Source: Lacrimispora amygdalina (GTDB lineage Bacteria; Bacillota; Clostridia; Lachnospirales; Lachnospiraceae). Taken from it: a stretch of 64,000 nt of DNA. A model generated the notes under the pieces. The model saw only the letters and a program-made list of their open reading frames with translations, did no database searches and was not told where the DNA came from. Below are positions 40,680-49,613 of this stretch, piece after piece (positions within the stretch are counted from its first letter, which is position 1; every line of letters starts with the position of its first letter). The translations under genes and the position numbers were made by a program. The DNA lies in assembly GCF_900205965.1 (NCBI RefSeq), contig NZ_OAOF01000003.1:124001-188000 (forward strand), read 5' to 3'.

Positions 40680-41999
40680 ATGTTTTGGATAGAATTAGCT
40701 ATTGTTCTGGCAATTATATTCCTGGGTGTGCGAAAAGGGGGAACATTTCTTGCTTTTGCTGGCGGCATTGGAATGTTAATTATGACGTTTGTATTACATG
40801 TGAAACCATCTGATCCGCCAATTACAGTTATCTTAATCATGATAGCAGTAATTTGTGCCGCATCGACCATGCAGGCGTGCGGTGGTCTTGATTTTCTGGT
40901 AATGATTGCAGAAAAAATTCTTCGAAAGAATCCTAAAATGATCACGGTATTGGCTCCGGTCGTTTCATATGTTTTCACATTTATGTGTGGAACAGGTCAC
41001 ATCGTATACAGCCTGCTTCCGGTTATTAATGAAATTTCCATAGATACCGGTGTAAGACCTGAACGTCCAATATCAGCATCGATTGTTTCATCTCAGCAGG
41101 CAATTACGGCTTGCCCGATATCTGCGGCAACCGTTGCTATTCTTGCATTTATGGCAGAGTCACCGTATACAGGCGTAAATATCTTTACATTACTGTTTGT
41201 CTGTATTCCGGCAACCTTGATTGGAACAGTTGCAGCAGCACTTGCTGTAATTAAAAAAGGGAAAGAACTTGCAGATGATCCTGAATTTCAAAGACGTGTA
41301 GCATCAGGATTGATTGAAGATACAACAAAAAAACAAAAAGCAGCGAAAGAAGTTACAAAAGAAGCAAAGGTATCTGTTGCAATCTTTTTAATCGCAATGG
41401 TCGGTATTGTTCTTTTGGGGGCAGTGAAGGCATTAGTTCCAACCCTTGCTGATGGATCCAAACTGCCGCTGACAACAGTTATTGAAATCTTTATGTTAGT
41501 TGCAGCAGCAGTCATGGTACTCGTAACGAAACTTGATAGTAATAAAGTGTTAGATCAGCCTGTTTTTCGTACCGGAATGTTTGCAGTTATCTTAGCATTC
41601 GGACTTTGCTGGTTAGTAAATACATTTATTGGTGATCAGGCATCCTTTATCACAGATAATATGTCTGCTCTGACGAATCAGTATCCATGGATTTACATTC
41701 TGGCAGTATTTATTGTGGGTGCGATTACAACCAGTCAGTCATCCACAACAATGATTATGGTGCCCATTGGTATTGCGTTAGGGCTTCCTGCCAATATTAT
41801 TGTTGCCGGGTGGATTGCCTGCTCATCAAATTATTTTATCCCGGCTTCCGGCCAGTGCGTAGCGGCTTTAGCATTTGATTCCGCCGGAACAACTAAAATT
41901 GGAAAATTTGTTCTTAACCATAGTTACATGATTCCAGGACTGGTTTGTACTATTGTATCGGTAGTAGCAGCAATGCTTCTTGGGGCAGTTATTTTCTAA
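40680..41999 (+). CDS. Dcu-type C4-dicarboxylate / organic acid transporter
   Basis: 439 residues with about eleven hydrophobic segments. MFWIELAIVLAIIFLGVRKGG and the sequence around ACGGLDFLVMIAEKILRKNPKMITVLAP closely follow the DcuA/DcuB family, which exchange aspartate, fumarate, malate and succinate. In Salmonella the fructose-asparagine carrier FraA belongs to this family, so with a SIS deglycase and PfkB kinases alongside, this protein could import an Amadori product of an acidic amino acid. ATG 40680 follows GAGGAGGG. It has its own promoter and operator. Confidence 0.83.
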   Translation: MFWIELAIVLAIIFLGVRKGGTFLAFAGGIGMLIMTFVLHVKPSDPPITVILIMIAVICAASTMQACGGLDFLVMIAEKILRKNPKMITVLAPVVSYVFTFMCGTGHIVYSLLPVINEISIDTGVRPERPISASIVSSQQAITACPISAATVAILAFMAESPYTGVNIFTLLFVCIPATLIGTVAAALAVIKKGKELADDPEFQRRVASGLIEDTTKKQKAAKEVTKEAKVSVAIFLIAMVGIVLLGAVKALVPTLADGSKLPLTTVIEIFMLVAAAVMVLVTKLDSNKVLDQPVFRTGMFAVILAFGLCWLVNTFIGDQASFITDNMSALTNQYPWIYILAVFIVGAITTSQSSTTMIMVPIGIALGLPANIIVAGWIACSSNYFIPASGQCVAALAFDSAGTTKIGKFVLNHSYMIPGLVCTIVSVVAAMLLGAVIF

Positions 42000-42031
42000 G
42001 GCTGGCTGTCAGTTAACCAGATTTTTAATAT

Positions 42032-42084
42032 CGCAGCCTGGTTTCAGTTCCATATGGGCTGATATCAGGCTGCGGTTTTTATTA
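42032..42084 (+). terminator. Terminator or attenuator between transporter and epimerase genes
   Basis: GCAGCCTG pairs with CAGGCTGC, and an inner CAG/CTG continues the stem; GGTTTTTATT follows. Because the genes below share a theme and have no other clear promoter, partial read-through is likely. Confidence 0.7.
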
Positions 42085-42108
42085 ATAAAACAAACAGGAG
42101 GATTAGAA

Positions 42109-42924
42109 ATGAAATTTGCTCCAATGAATTATCATTATGTCAGATATCCAATTGAAAAATTTTTAGATAAGGTAGAACAATCTCCGTTCAGCAGTATTGA
42201 TCTTTATTGTTCGGCACCACAGCTCAATATATTTGATTATCCGCTTCAACGGTTACTTAGTCTTGACAAAGAAATTCGAATGAGAAATCTAGACATCATG
42301 GCTATGACACCTGAAAATTGTACGTATCCGGTAAATTTTTGTACACAGGACATGCTGACCCGGGAGTCCAGTATCCGTTATTATCAAAGAGCAATTGATA
42401 CAGCAGAATTCTTAGGATGTCCAAACGTTCAGATCAGTACAGGATTTGGATATTTTGATCAGCCAAGAGAAGAAGCATGGAACTACTGTCTGGAATCCAT
42501 GCAGACACTGGCTGCTTACTGTGAGCGAAAAGGAGTGAAGCTTCTTCTTGAGGAACTCAAAACCACAACAACGAATGTTCTGATTACCAGTAATGATATT
42601 GCAAGGATGTTAAAAGAAATTAATTCTGAGGCAGTAGTCGGGATGGTGGATATGGATCAGATGACATATGCAAATGAGACTGTAGATAACTGGTTCGATG
42701 CACTCGGTGATAAACTGCAGCATATTCATTTCAATGACAGAGGACATACTGTTCCTGGAGATTCAGATTTACCTATGAAAGAATACTATGAAACTATTAA
42801 AAAACGTGGTTATGAGGGAACTGTTTCTTTTGAAATATGTGATCGCCGTTATTACAATAATCCGGATAAAGCCATCGATGACATCGTAACATGGATGAAA
42901 AACAACACAACGGAATTAATATAA
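42109..42924 (+). CDS. Sugar phosphate isomerase/epimerase, FrlC-like TIM barrel
   Basis: 271 residues from ATG 42109 (AGGAGG upstream). It is a xylose-isomerase-like TIM barrel: MAMTPENCTYPVNF, LLLEELKTTTTNVLITSNDIARML, VVGMVDMDQM, LQHIHFNDRGHTVPGDSDLPM and GTVSFEICDRRY. The metal-binding E, D, H and E residues of the fold are in place. It most resembles FrlC, the fructoselysine 3-epimerase that lets the frl pathway use psicoselysine. Here it probably epimerises the imported adduct. Confidence 0.82.
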   Translation: MKFAPMNYHYVRYPIEKFLDKVEQSPFSSIDLYCSAPQLNIFDYPLQRLLSLDKEIRMRNLDIMAMTPENCTYPVNFCTQDMLTRESSIRYYQRAIDTAEFLGCPNVQISTGFGYFDQPREEAWNYCLESMQTLAAYCERKGVKLLLEELKTTTTNVLITSNDIARMLKEINSEAVVGMVDMDQMTYANETVDNWFDALGDKLQHIHFNDRGHTVPGDSDLPMKEYYETIKKRGYEGTVSFEICDRRYYNNPDKAIDDIVTWMKNNTTELI

Positions 42925-42987
42925 AAAGTCATGTATATTTAGGAGAATACATCAGATGCAGTAATGCGAAAAATGGAGGAATAAAAA

Positions 42988-43851
42988 ATGGTTATTGATA
43001 CACATATACGTCCTGCACTTTATGCTCCGATTTGTGGGGACGAGAAGAGATTTCAACAGCGCTGCGATGAGATGAATTATCATCTGATGAATCCGTCAGA
43101 TATTAAGCTGTTGAAAAAACAATATGCCCTGGCTGATATTCAGAAGGCGTTTCTCTTACCGGATAACTGCTCTGCTAAAACGGGAACACCAGTTATTTCA
43201 AATGAAGAAGTGGCAAAAATTGTTGCAATTGATCCTGATTTTTTCCTTGGATTTGCATCCGTGGATCCACGGTTGGAAAATGCGGCAGAATTACTGGAGA
43301 ACGCTTTTCTAAAATTGGGATTATCAGGATTGTATATTAATACTTCGAGACTTCAACTGTATCCATACGATGAAAAGCTGATCATACTGTATGATATTTG
43401 CAGCAAATATCACAAACCGGTTATTTTTCATGCAGGATTATCATTGGAGAACAATACATTGGCCCGTTTTGCCCGTCCCATGGAATTTGAAGAAGTGATG
43501 CTGCGTTATCCCAATACCAATATATGCCTGACACATATGGGATGGCCATGGGTTCAGGAAACAGCTGCACTTTTATTAAAATATCCAAATGCATATGCGA
43601 GTACAGGACTTATGAACTTTGATGGTCCGTATCAGATTTATGAGAAGGTTTTTCATGAAGATATGGGAGCTTTGTGGGTAGAACACAATATCTCCGACAA
43701 GATCATGTTTGGATCTGATTCTCCAAGAATCAGACCAGTCAGGGCAAAAAGAGGACTTGATTCTCTGGGATTTTCTGAGGAAACAAGGAAGAAAATAGAA
43801 TATAAAAACGCATGCCGTTTTATGGGAGGAGGGGAAACAGATGCAGTTTAA
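42988..43851 (+). CDS. Amidohydrolase-2 family TIM-barrel hydrolase
   Basis: 287 residues of the COG2159 amidohydrolase type. The barrel shows VIFHAGLS (strand with His), CLTHMGWPW (His) and FGSDSPRIRP (catalytic Asp). The first-strand metal motif is DTHIRP, where the usual second histidine of H-x-H is arginine, so metal binding may be unusual or mononuclear. It could cleave an amide in the adduct, as FraE asparaginase does in the fra pathway, or act as a decarboxylase like others in the family. The gene following overlaps its end by 11 bases. ATG 42988 follows TGGAGG. Confidence 0.75.
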   Translation: MVIDTHIRPALYAPICGDEKRFQQRCDEMNYHLMNPSDIKLLKKQYALADIQKAFLLPDNCSAKTGTPVISNEEVAKIVAIDPDFFLGFASVDPRLENAAELLENAFLKLGLSGLYINTSRLQLYPYDEKLIILYDICSKYHKPVIFHAGLSLENNTLARFARPMEFEEVMLRYPNTNICLTHMGWPWVQETAALLLKYPNAYASTGLMNFDGPYQIYEKVFHEDMGALWVEHNISDKIMFGSDSPRIRPVRAKRGLDSLGFSEETRKKIEYKNACRFMGGGETDAV

Positions 43852-44272
43852 ATTAAAGGAAGTACCAATATGTGCTGATCTTGAATATGAAATGATTCAG
43901 ATTACACAAAGTGTTCGTGATTTTGTGGAGGAAAGTGGAATTGCAAATGGAATTGTTTATGTGATTACAGAGCATACCACAACCGGTATTACAGTCAATG
44001 AAAGTCTCTCCTGTGTTGAGAAAGATATTATGGAAAAACTGGATCAGCTGGCTCCTGATAATGATACGTATCATCATAACCATTATCTCCCAACCTATGG
44101 AACCATTGGAGGAAATGCACCAGGTCATTTAAAATCTCTGTTAACAGGAAATCACTGTGTGTTTCCGATTATGGGAGGAAAACTCAAACTGGGTCATGCG
44201 GCAGATATTTATTTCTGTGAATATGATGGAATTAAAAACCGCAAGTATATGATCTATGCAATGGGAGAATAA
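43841..44272 (+). CDS. YjbQ/UPF0047 family protein
   Basis: 143 residues. ITEHTTTGITVNE, HHNHYLPTYGTIGGNAPGHLKSLLTG and GKLKLGHAADIYFCEYDG are the conserved YjbQ blocks, with clustered histidines likely to bind metal. Some YjbQ proteins show weak thiamine-phosphate synthase activity, but the true role is unsettled. Being translationally coupled to an amidohydrolase in a sugar-adduct operon suggests a hydrolytic or phosphate-handling role here. Confidence 0.82.
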   Translation: MQFKLKEVPICADLEYEMIQITQSVRDFVEESGIANGIVYVITEHTTTGITVNESLSCVEKDIMEKLDQLAPDNDTYHHNHYLPTYGTIGGNAPGHLKSLLTGNHCVFPIMGGKLKLGHAADIYFCEYDGIKNRKYMIYAMGE

Positions 44273-44275
44273 AAA

Positions 44276-45064
44276 ATGAAAAAAACAATTGCAATGAGTG
44301 ATAATTGTATTGATGTTTACTATAAACTTGACCGGTATTATCTTACCGGAAACAGCATCGATTTTGCATTTAACTACAAAGATCTGGGCGGAGATGTAAC
44401 AGAAATGACAATTCTGGGCAATGATGTATTTGCAAAGGCATTGGAAGAGCGGTTAAAAGAACGGGATATTCCTTTGCGGGTACTGAAACGAGTTGACAGA
44501 CCAACTGGCATGGCGACCATGGATCTTGTGGATGGAGATAAAAAACATCTTCATTTTGATGGCAATGCTATGGAAGAAATTGATTTAACAGAATCAGATT
44601 TAGAGTTCGTGAAACAGTTTGATATTGTGTATTCGGAACGCTGGACGAAAGTATGGCGCTATATAAAAGGGTTAAAGCAGCCAGGACAAATCTGGATATA
44701 TGATTTTTCCAAACGTATGGAAGAAGAAAAGAATGATATCATTCTTCCATATTTAGACTATGCGTTTTTCTCCTATGAAAAAAATGATGAGTATATACGG
44801 GAATTTATGATAAAGACCACGAAAAAGGGTGCAAAAGTGGTAGTTGCGATGCTTGGCGAAGAGGGAAGCCTTGCTTATGATGGTAAGGAATGGTACAAGC
44901 AGGAAGCAGAACATGTAACAGTGATAAATACAGTTGGAGCAGGAGATTCCTTTATAGCTGCCTTTGCTTACGGAGTGAGTCTTGGAGAAGATATTTCCCA
45001 ATGTATGCTTCGTGGTAAGAATAGAGCAACAGAAATCGTTCAGCAATTCAACCCCTATAAATAA
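44276..45064 (+). CDS. PfkB family sugar kinase, FrlD-like (first)
   Basis: 262 residues of the ribokinase fold. The C-terminal anion-hole motif is TVGAGDSFIAAFAYG, with the catalytic aspartate of GAGD. The short N-terminus (MSDNCIDVYYKLDRYYLTGNSIDFAFN) resembles fructoselysine 6-kinase FrlD, though its usual GG after the sugar site is TGNS. It would phosphorylate the imported adduct at C6 before the deglycase acts. Starts 3 bases after the YjbQ stop. Confidence 0.83.
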   Translation: MKKTIAMSDNCIDVYYKLDRYYLTGNSIDFAFNYKDLGGDVTEMTILGNDVFAKALEERLKERDIPLRVLKRVDRPTGMATMDLVDGDKKHLHFDGNAMEEIDLTESDLEFVKQFDIVYSERWTKVWRYIKGLKQPGQIWIYDFSKRMEEEKNDIILPYLDYAFFSYEKNDEYIREFMIKTTKKGAKVVVAMLGEEGSLAYDGKEWYKQEAEHVTVINTVGAGDSFIAAFAYGVSLGEDISQCMLRGKNRATEIVQQFNPYK

Positions 45065-45083
45065 GAATAAAGGAAGTGATGAA

Positions 45084-45971
45084 ATGAAATATAGTAAGAT
45101 TATTTCTATAGGAGATAATGTCTGCGATAAATATCTTTCCAGGGGTAAGATGTATCCGGGCGGACAATGTGTCAACACCTGCGTCTATGTAACGATGAAC
45201 GGAGGAGAAGCTGCATATCTTGGAAAATATGGAAATGATGAGGTGGCTGATTGTGTTCACAATACACTTGTGGAGATTGGAATTGATGACAGCCATTGCA
45301 GAACGTTTGAAGGAGAAAACGGATTTGCACTAGTAACTTTAAAAAACAATGACCGTGTATTTCTTGGTTCCAACAAAGGAGGAATTGCAAAAGAGAATCC
45401 GTTCGATTTTACGGAAGAGGATTTTTCATATATTAAGAATTTCCAGCTGATTTACACGAATCTGAACAGCTACATTGAAGATGATCTGGAAAGGCTGAAA
45501 GAAACAGGTGTGCCGATTGCATACGATTTTTCGATCAGATGGACAGATGAATATCTAAAAAGGGTGTGCCCCTATGTAACAATTGCAATCCTGTCCTGTG
45601 CACACTTAGATGAAAAAAACAGAGAAACAGAGATGCGCAAAGCACAGGCATATGGCGTTAAAGTCGTATTGGGAACAGTCGGTGAAGATGGCTCTTATGT
45701 GTTATACAAGGATAAGATTTATTATGCGGAAGCAGTACATGCGGATGATGTAATTGATACAATGGGCGCAGGAGACTCCTATTTTTCCGCATTTCTCTGT
45801 TCTTTATTAGAAAGCTCTGAAACGGGAGAACTTATGGAAGAAGATGATCACAAGATGGAAATGCGATTATTGACTGCAATGAAACAGGGGGCTGCGTTTG
45901 CTGCAAAGGTCTGCGCTATGGAAGGGGCCTTCGGTTACGGAGTACCAATTGCCGGAAAGACAGAGATATAA
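45084..45971 (+). CDS. PfkB family sugar kinase, FrlD-like (second)
   Basis: 295 residues from ATG 45084 (AAGGAAGTGATG upstream). GDNVCDKYLSRGKMYPGGQCVNTCVY near the N-terminus and TMGAGDSYFSAFLCSLLESS near the C-terminus are standard PfkB motifs. The preserved PGGQ/VN sugar-site pattern is closer to FrlD than that of the first kinase. Two kinases in one operon suggest two related substrates, for example epimers or two sugar adducts. Confidence 0.83.
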   Translation: MKYSKIISIGDNVCDKYLSRGKMYPGGQCVNTCVYVTMNGGEAAYLGKYGNDEVADCVHNTLVEIGIDDSHCRTFEGENGFALVTLKNNDRVFLGSNKGGIAKENPFDFTEEDFSYIKNFQLIYTNLNSYIEDDLERLKETGVPIAYDFSIRWTDEYLKRVCPYVTIAILSCAHLDEKNRETEMRKAQAYGVKVVLGTVGEDGSYVLYKDKIYYAEAVHADDVIDTMGAGDSYFSAFLCSLLESSETGELMEEDDHKMEMRLLTAMKQGAAFAAKVCAMEGAFGYGVPIAGKTEI

Positions 45972-46016
45972 TAAATACGCAATTACAAAAAATAAGAAAG
46001 AATGAGGTTGAAAATT

Positions 46017-46427
46017 ATGAGACCAGATGTATATGAAAACAATAATGAAGGAATCTTGTGTGTATACAAAAATGAGAAGTGGCTGGTAAGCATCAAAAAC
46101 TGGAAACCGGATAATGACATTGATGGAATTGCACATCTGGAGATTCATCATTCAACAGATGAACAGTTTATTCTTGCAGCCGGAAAGGCAATTTTAATTA
46201 CAGCAGAAAGAGAAAATGATCAGTTCAAAATTGAACTGACACTTATGGAACAGGGAAAAGTATATAATGTACCAAAGGAGGTATGGTTCTATTCCATCAC
46301 ACAGAAGGATACGAAGATGATGTATGTTCAGGATTCCAATTGTTCCATGGAAAACAGCGATTTTATGGATCTTTCAGAGACTGAGGCAGCATACATAAAA
46401 GAAACAGCTAAAAAACTGTTTGAATGA
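46017..46427 (+). CDS. Small cupin-like protein of unknown function
   Basis: 136 residues. Segments DGIAHLEIHHSTDEQFILAAGKAILITAERE and KGYNVPKEVWFYSI-like text (YNVPKEVWFYSITQ) fit a single-domain beta-barrel, cupin-like pattern with H-H-x(4)-E possibly binding metal. Some sugar-binding or isomerase helpers look like this, but no function is assignable. ATG 46017 (TGAGG 8 bases before) is preferred over ATG 46002. It is in the operon between the second kinase and the phosphatase. Confidence 0.6.
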   Translation: MRPDVYENNNEGILCVYKNEKWLVSIKNWKPDNDIDGIAHLEIHHSTDEQFILAAGKAILITAERENDQFKIELTLMEQGKVYNVPKEVWFYSITQKDTKMMYVQDSNCSMENSDFMDLSETEAAYIKETAKKLFE

Positions 46428-46441
46428 TAAGAGGTTATTTT

Positions 46442-47095
46442 ATGGCTGTGAAATGTGTAATATTTGACTTTGATGGTGTGATATCCAACACAGAAGAAAG
46501 TAATTATGAGTTCTTGCAGAAAGCCTTAAAAGAATATGGTATCTTGTTAACGGATAAAGAAAAATATAGTTTAATTGGTACCAGTGACAGCAGGATCTTA
46601 GAGGACATTCTTCGGAGGTCACAGGCAGACGTATCATTGGAAGAATTGAAAAAAAAGCGTGTGGCTATAGGAAATACCTATGAAAACACAGATATACAAC
46701 CAATGCATGGATTGATATCCCTGCTTGATATTCTGAAAAAGAAACAGATACAAATGGCTATTGCAACCTCCACGTCCACAAGACTCATTATGACAGCTTT
46801 AAATAAAATGCATCTGATTTCCTATTTTGATTCAATTGTATGCGGAGATATGTGTGCAAACCGTAAGCCTCATCCGGAAATATATAATAAGACAATGGCT
46901 TATTTAGGCAGAAAACCAGAGGAATGCATTATTATTGAAGATTCTACTGCAGGTATAACCGCAGGAAAACGGGCGGGAACATATGTAATTGCCTACAGTG
47001 GATCTGGTATACTGCAAGACCGTACAGGTGCGGACTGCCTTGTAGAAACGTATGATGAATGTCAAAAAGTAATCTGTGATTTACTCAACAATTAA
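46442..47095 (+). CDS. HAD family phosphatase / beta-phosphoglucomutase-like
   Basis: 217 residues from ATG 46442 (AAGAGG 7 bases upstream). HAD motifs: FDFDGVISNTEES with the nucleophile Asp and general-acid Asp, ATSTSTR (motif II), CANRKPHPEIY (motif III lysine) and IIEDSTAGITAG (motif IV). The capped subfamily includes sugar phosphatases and beta-phosphoglucomutase. As the last gene of the operon it may dephosphorylate an intermediate or limit sugar-phosphate stress. ATG 46424 would overlap the previous stop. Confidence 0.85.
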   Translation: MAVKCVIFDFDGVISNTEESNYEFLQKALKEYGILLTDKEKYSLIGTSDSRILEDILRRSQADVSLEELKKKRVAIGNTYENTDIQPMHGLISLLDILKKKQIQMAIATSTSTRLIMTALNKMHLISYFDSIVCGDMCANRKPHPEIYNKTMAYLGRKPEECIIIEDSTAGITAGKRAGTYVIAYSGSGILQDRTGADCLVETYDECQKVICDLLNN

Positions 47096-47148
47096 AGAAA
47101 GCTGTTGCTAAAGTAGATTTATCTGCCTTAGCAGCAGCTTTCTTTTTT
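47096..47148 (+). terminator. Terminator of the deglycase/kinase operon
   Basis: AGAAAGCTG.TGCTAA pairs with TTAGCA.CAGCTTTCT around a loop and is followed by TTTTT. Confidence 0.85.
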
Positions 47149-47186
47149 GTTTCTGTGTACCAATGATAGTATCACTGAAAAAAACA

Positions 47187-47241
47187 AATGTTAACCAATA
47201 TTTAATAAATGGTTTACAATTACAAAAAATTTAATTATACT
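47187..47241 (+). promoter_or_regulatory. BirA-type biotin operator overlapping a promoter
   Basis: TGTTAACC (47189-47196), a 14-bp spacer, and GGTTTACA (47211-47218) form the classic bipartite BirA operator. The second half contains the -35 TTTACA (47213-47218), which is followed after 17 bp by TATACT (47236-47241). Biotin-loaded BirA bound here would block the promoter. The next genes include bioY, which fits. Confidence 0.85.
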
Positions 47242-47273
47242 ACTTAAAGAAAAAATTTACAGGAGACCTTTGT

Positions 47274-47888
47274 ATGACAGAGATAGAGATGCTGCTTACT
47301 AAGCTGGAGAGAGCATTATCAGAGTTTCAGGGATATGATGGCTGGTTGATTGGTAAATGCAATTTAACGATCACGGACCGGCGGAAGATAGAAGAAAAAG
47401 ACAATGAGGAATTTTTTAAGGCCGGCCTTTTAAAAAGGAATAACATGCTGACAGTCTTTCAGGTTTATGGAAATCAGGGAAAGCTGGAGGGAAGAATTGA
47501 GTTAACCCTGGTAAAGCCTGTTTTAACAAAAAAATATATAAAAAAGCAATCCACAAATAAAGCGGGCAAGAGATACGGAACTCTTATTTTTTCTCCAGAA
47601 CAGGTCAGCCGGTTTCTCGATTCCGTATCTGATACCAATCCCATTCATACGGGTGATGAGCCAGTTGTTCCAGGCTTTATGATTATAAATCAGGTTGTGG
47701 GACAGGCAGAAGAGATAATTTATAAAAAGACCGGGGATAGCTTTAAGATGGAGGTAAGATTCCTGTCTCCTATGGTAACAGGTCAACAGGCAGAACTCTG
47801 GCTGGAGGACATTGATCCGGACGGTTTTAGAATATACGGTTATTTAAAAGAATCGGAAATATTTTACTTAAAGATAAATAAGGAATGA
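47274..47888 (+). CDS. MaoC-like hotdog-fold protein
   Basis: 204 residues. The C-terminal part FSPEQVSRFLDSVSDTNPIHTG followed by VVPGFMIINQVV is the MaoC/FabZ-like hydratase signature (D-x-N-P-I-H and the downstream VPG), with candidate catalytic Asp and His. The N-terminal ~100 residues may form a second, degenerate hotdog. Likely acts on enoyl- or acyl-thioesters. First gene under the BirA operator and overlapped by or adjacent to bioY, so it probably takes part in making or salvaging a biotin precursor acyl chain. ATG 47274 follows CAGGAGAC. Confidence 0.7.
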   Translation: MTEIEMLLTKLERALSEFQGYDGWLIGKCNLTITDRRKIEEKDNEEFFKAGLLKRNNMLTVFQVYGNQGKLEGRIELTLVKPVLTKKYIKKQSTNKAGKRYGTLIFSPEQVSRFLDSVSDTNPIHTGDEPVVPGFMIINQVVGQAEEIIYKKTGDSFKMEVRFLSPMVTGQQAELWLEDIDPDGFRIYGYLKESEIFYLKINKE

Positions 47889-47905
47889 TTGACGGAGGAA
47901 AAAAG

Positions 47906-48439
47906 ATGAATCAAAGAAAGACTACCCAGGAAATGACTGTGATGGGGCTGATGGTGGCGTTGCTCAGCGCATCATCCTATATTATTATACCTCTTCCATT
48001 TTCATCAGCAAGTATAACGGCTCAGACAATTGTGGTGAACCTGATCGGATTGGTTTTAGGACCGTTTCATGCGCTGCTGGTTTTTGTGGCATGGATTCTG
48101 GCAGGGCTTGTGGGGCTGCCTGTATTTTCAGGAGGTATGGGAGGTGCTGCAAAGCTGTTTGGACCTACTGGCGGTTATATTTGGGGATATTTAGTGGCAG
48201 CTGTTATCATTTCAATGTTTTGCAGGAAAGTCAGGAACAGCCATATGCAGACCCTGTTTCTTATATTAGCCGGAATTCCCATTATTTATTTGATGGGGGC
48301 TGTATGGATGAAAATCGTCACAGGACTGCCCTGGCTGGCGATTATGATACAGGCTGTTCTTCCATTTATACCGCTCGATATAGTAAAATGCCTTGTGGCG
48401 GCGGCACTGGCTAAGGCTTTGCGCCCCATAATCCGTTAA
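47906..48439 (+). CDS. bioY: Biotin transporter BioY
   Basis: 177-residue S component of the biotin ECF transporter, about six membrane helices. FSSASITAQTIVVNLIGLVLGPFHALLVFVAWILAGLVGLPVFSGG and GGYIWGYL are BioY signatures. The start is ATG 47906 with GGAGG just before; an in-frame ATG at 47885 lacks a ribosome site. No ATPase or T subunit is next to it, so it probably uses the shared EcfAA'T module coded elsewhere. Under BirA-type control. Confidence 0.92.
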   Translation: MNQRKTTQEMTVMGLMVALLSASSYIIIPLPFSSASITAQTIVVNLIGLVLGPFHALLVFVAWILAGLVGLPVFSGGMGGAAKLFGPTGGYIWGYLVAAVIISMFCRKVRNSHMQTLFLILAGIPIIYLMGAVWMKIVTGLPWLAIMIQAVLPFIPLDIVKCLVAAALAKALRPIIR

Positions 48440-48458
48440 AACAGGGGAGGTGATCTGT

Positions 48459-49613
48459 GTGGAAAGTGTTTGTATTTTAGAAGGACTCAGAAGCTTTATC
48501 GGAGTCAAAGATGGAATGTATAAGCATGTACCCGGAGAGATTCTGGGAGCGGAAGTGCTGAAAGAACTTCTTAAACGCGTTCGGCTGGAAGAACGGGAAA
48601 TAGATCTGGTGATTGGAGGCAATGCGGTAGGCGGAGGAGGAAATATCACAAGGCTTGCAGCCCTGGAGGCTGGAATCCCGGAGTCAGTCCCGGCAGTCAC
48701 AATGGATTTACAGTGTGCTTCCGCGCTAGAAAGCATAACGATGGCGGCAGCTATGATAGAAAGCGGAGCGGCAAGTGTAGTAGTGGCTGGAGGATTGGAA
48801 AGTTCTTCTACGCAGCCCCTCAGGCTTTGGAACCCAAACCACCCGGATTTTGTGGAAAATAAGTCCTATACAGTGGCTAAATTCATACCGGGCATGCAGG
48901 GAGAGAAGGTTATGCTGGAGGGAGCGGAATTGACTGCGCTGGAAGAAGGAATAAAAAAAGAAGAAATGGATGCCTGGATCTTGCGAAGCCACAAAAGAGC
49001 AGCGCAGGCGGCAGAGAAAGGTCTTTTGTCTGATGTGGTTATATCTGTGAAAGGCAGCAGGAGAGATGAGGGGATAAGGGCTGGTATGAATCAGAAATTG
49101 ATTGACCGGCTTCCCTTTATTCTTCCAGGAGGGAAGGTGATAACGGCTGCCAATGCATGCCTGATGAATGATGGAGCAGCTTTTCTGGTTCTTTGTTCAA
49201 AGAGTTATGCCAAAAAAGCGGGGCTGCAGCCAAAGGCATATTTTCGGATAGGAGTCTCAGTGGGCGGGAATCCACTGAAAAGTCCGGAAACAGCGGTTCT
49301 TGCCGCCAGGAAGCTGTTAACAGCTGCGGGATTTGATTACCATAAGATTGATGCTTATGAAGTCAATGAAGCGTTTGCTGTCATTGATGCACTTTTCCTG
49401 AAAAATTTTAAGGGAATTGAAGACGGATATAACATATTCGGAGGCGCCCTGGCATATGGGCATCCTTATGGAGCTTCAGGAGCACTCCTTCTTGTTCATC
49501 TGCTTAAAGCACTGGAGATAAAAGGCGGAAGATATGGGATTTGTTCCATTGCAGCTGCAGGAGGAATCGGCAGCGCTGTTCTCATTGAAAGAGGAGATGA
49601 AGGGATTGAATAA
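48459..49613 (+). CDS. Thiolase (acetyl-CoA C-acyltransferase), YhfS-like
   Basis: 384 residues from GTG 48459 (GGGGAGG 8 bases upstream; an earlier GTG lies within that ribosome site). The nucleophile Cys is in MDLQCASALES (~88), and the C-terminal residues are in YEVNEAFAVID (NEAF) and YGHPYGASGA (GHP). It makes or splits 3-ketoacyl-CoA. In Bacillus subtilis the BirA-controlled yhfU-yhfT-yhfS operon likewise joins BioY, an acyl-CoA ligase and a thiolase, so this set is probably for biotin-related acyl metabolism. Confidence 0.85.
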   Translation: MESVCILEGLRSFIGVKDGMYKHVPGEILGAEVLKELLKRVRLEEREIDLVIGGNAVGGGGNITRLAALEAGIPESVPAVTMDLQCASALESITMAAAMIESGAASVVVAGGLESSSTQPLRLWNPNHPDFVENKSYTVAKFIPGMQGEKVMLEGAELTALEEGIKKEEMDAWILRSHKRAAQAAEKGLLSDVVISVKGSRRDEGIRAGMNQKLIDRLPFILPGGKVITAANACLMNDGAAFLVLCSKSYAKKAGLQPKAYFRIGVSVGGNPLKSPETAVLAARKLLTAAGFDYHKIDAYEVNEAFAVIDALFLKNFKGIEDGYNIFGGALAYGHPYGASGALLLVHLLKALEIKGGRYGICSIAAAGGIGSAVLIERGDEGIE

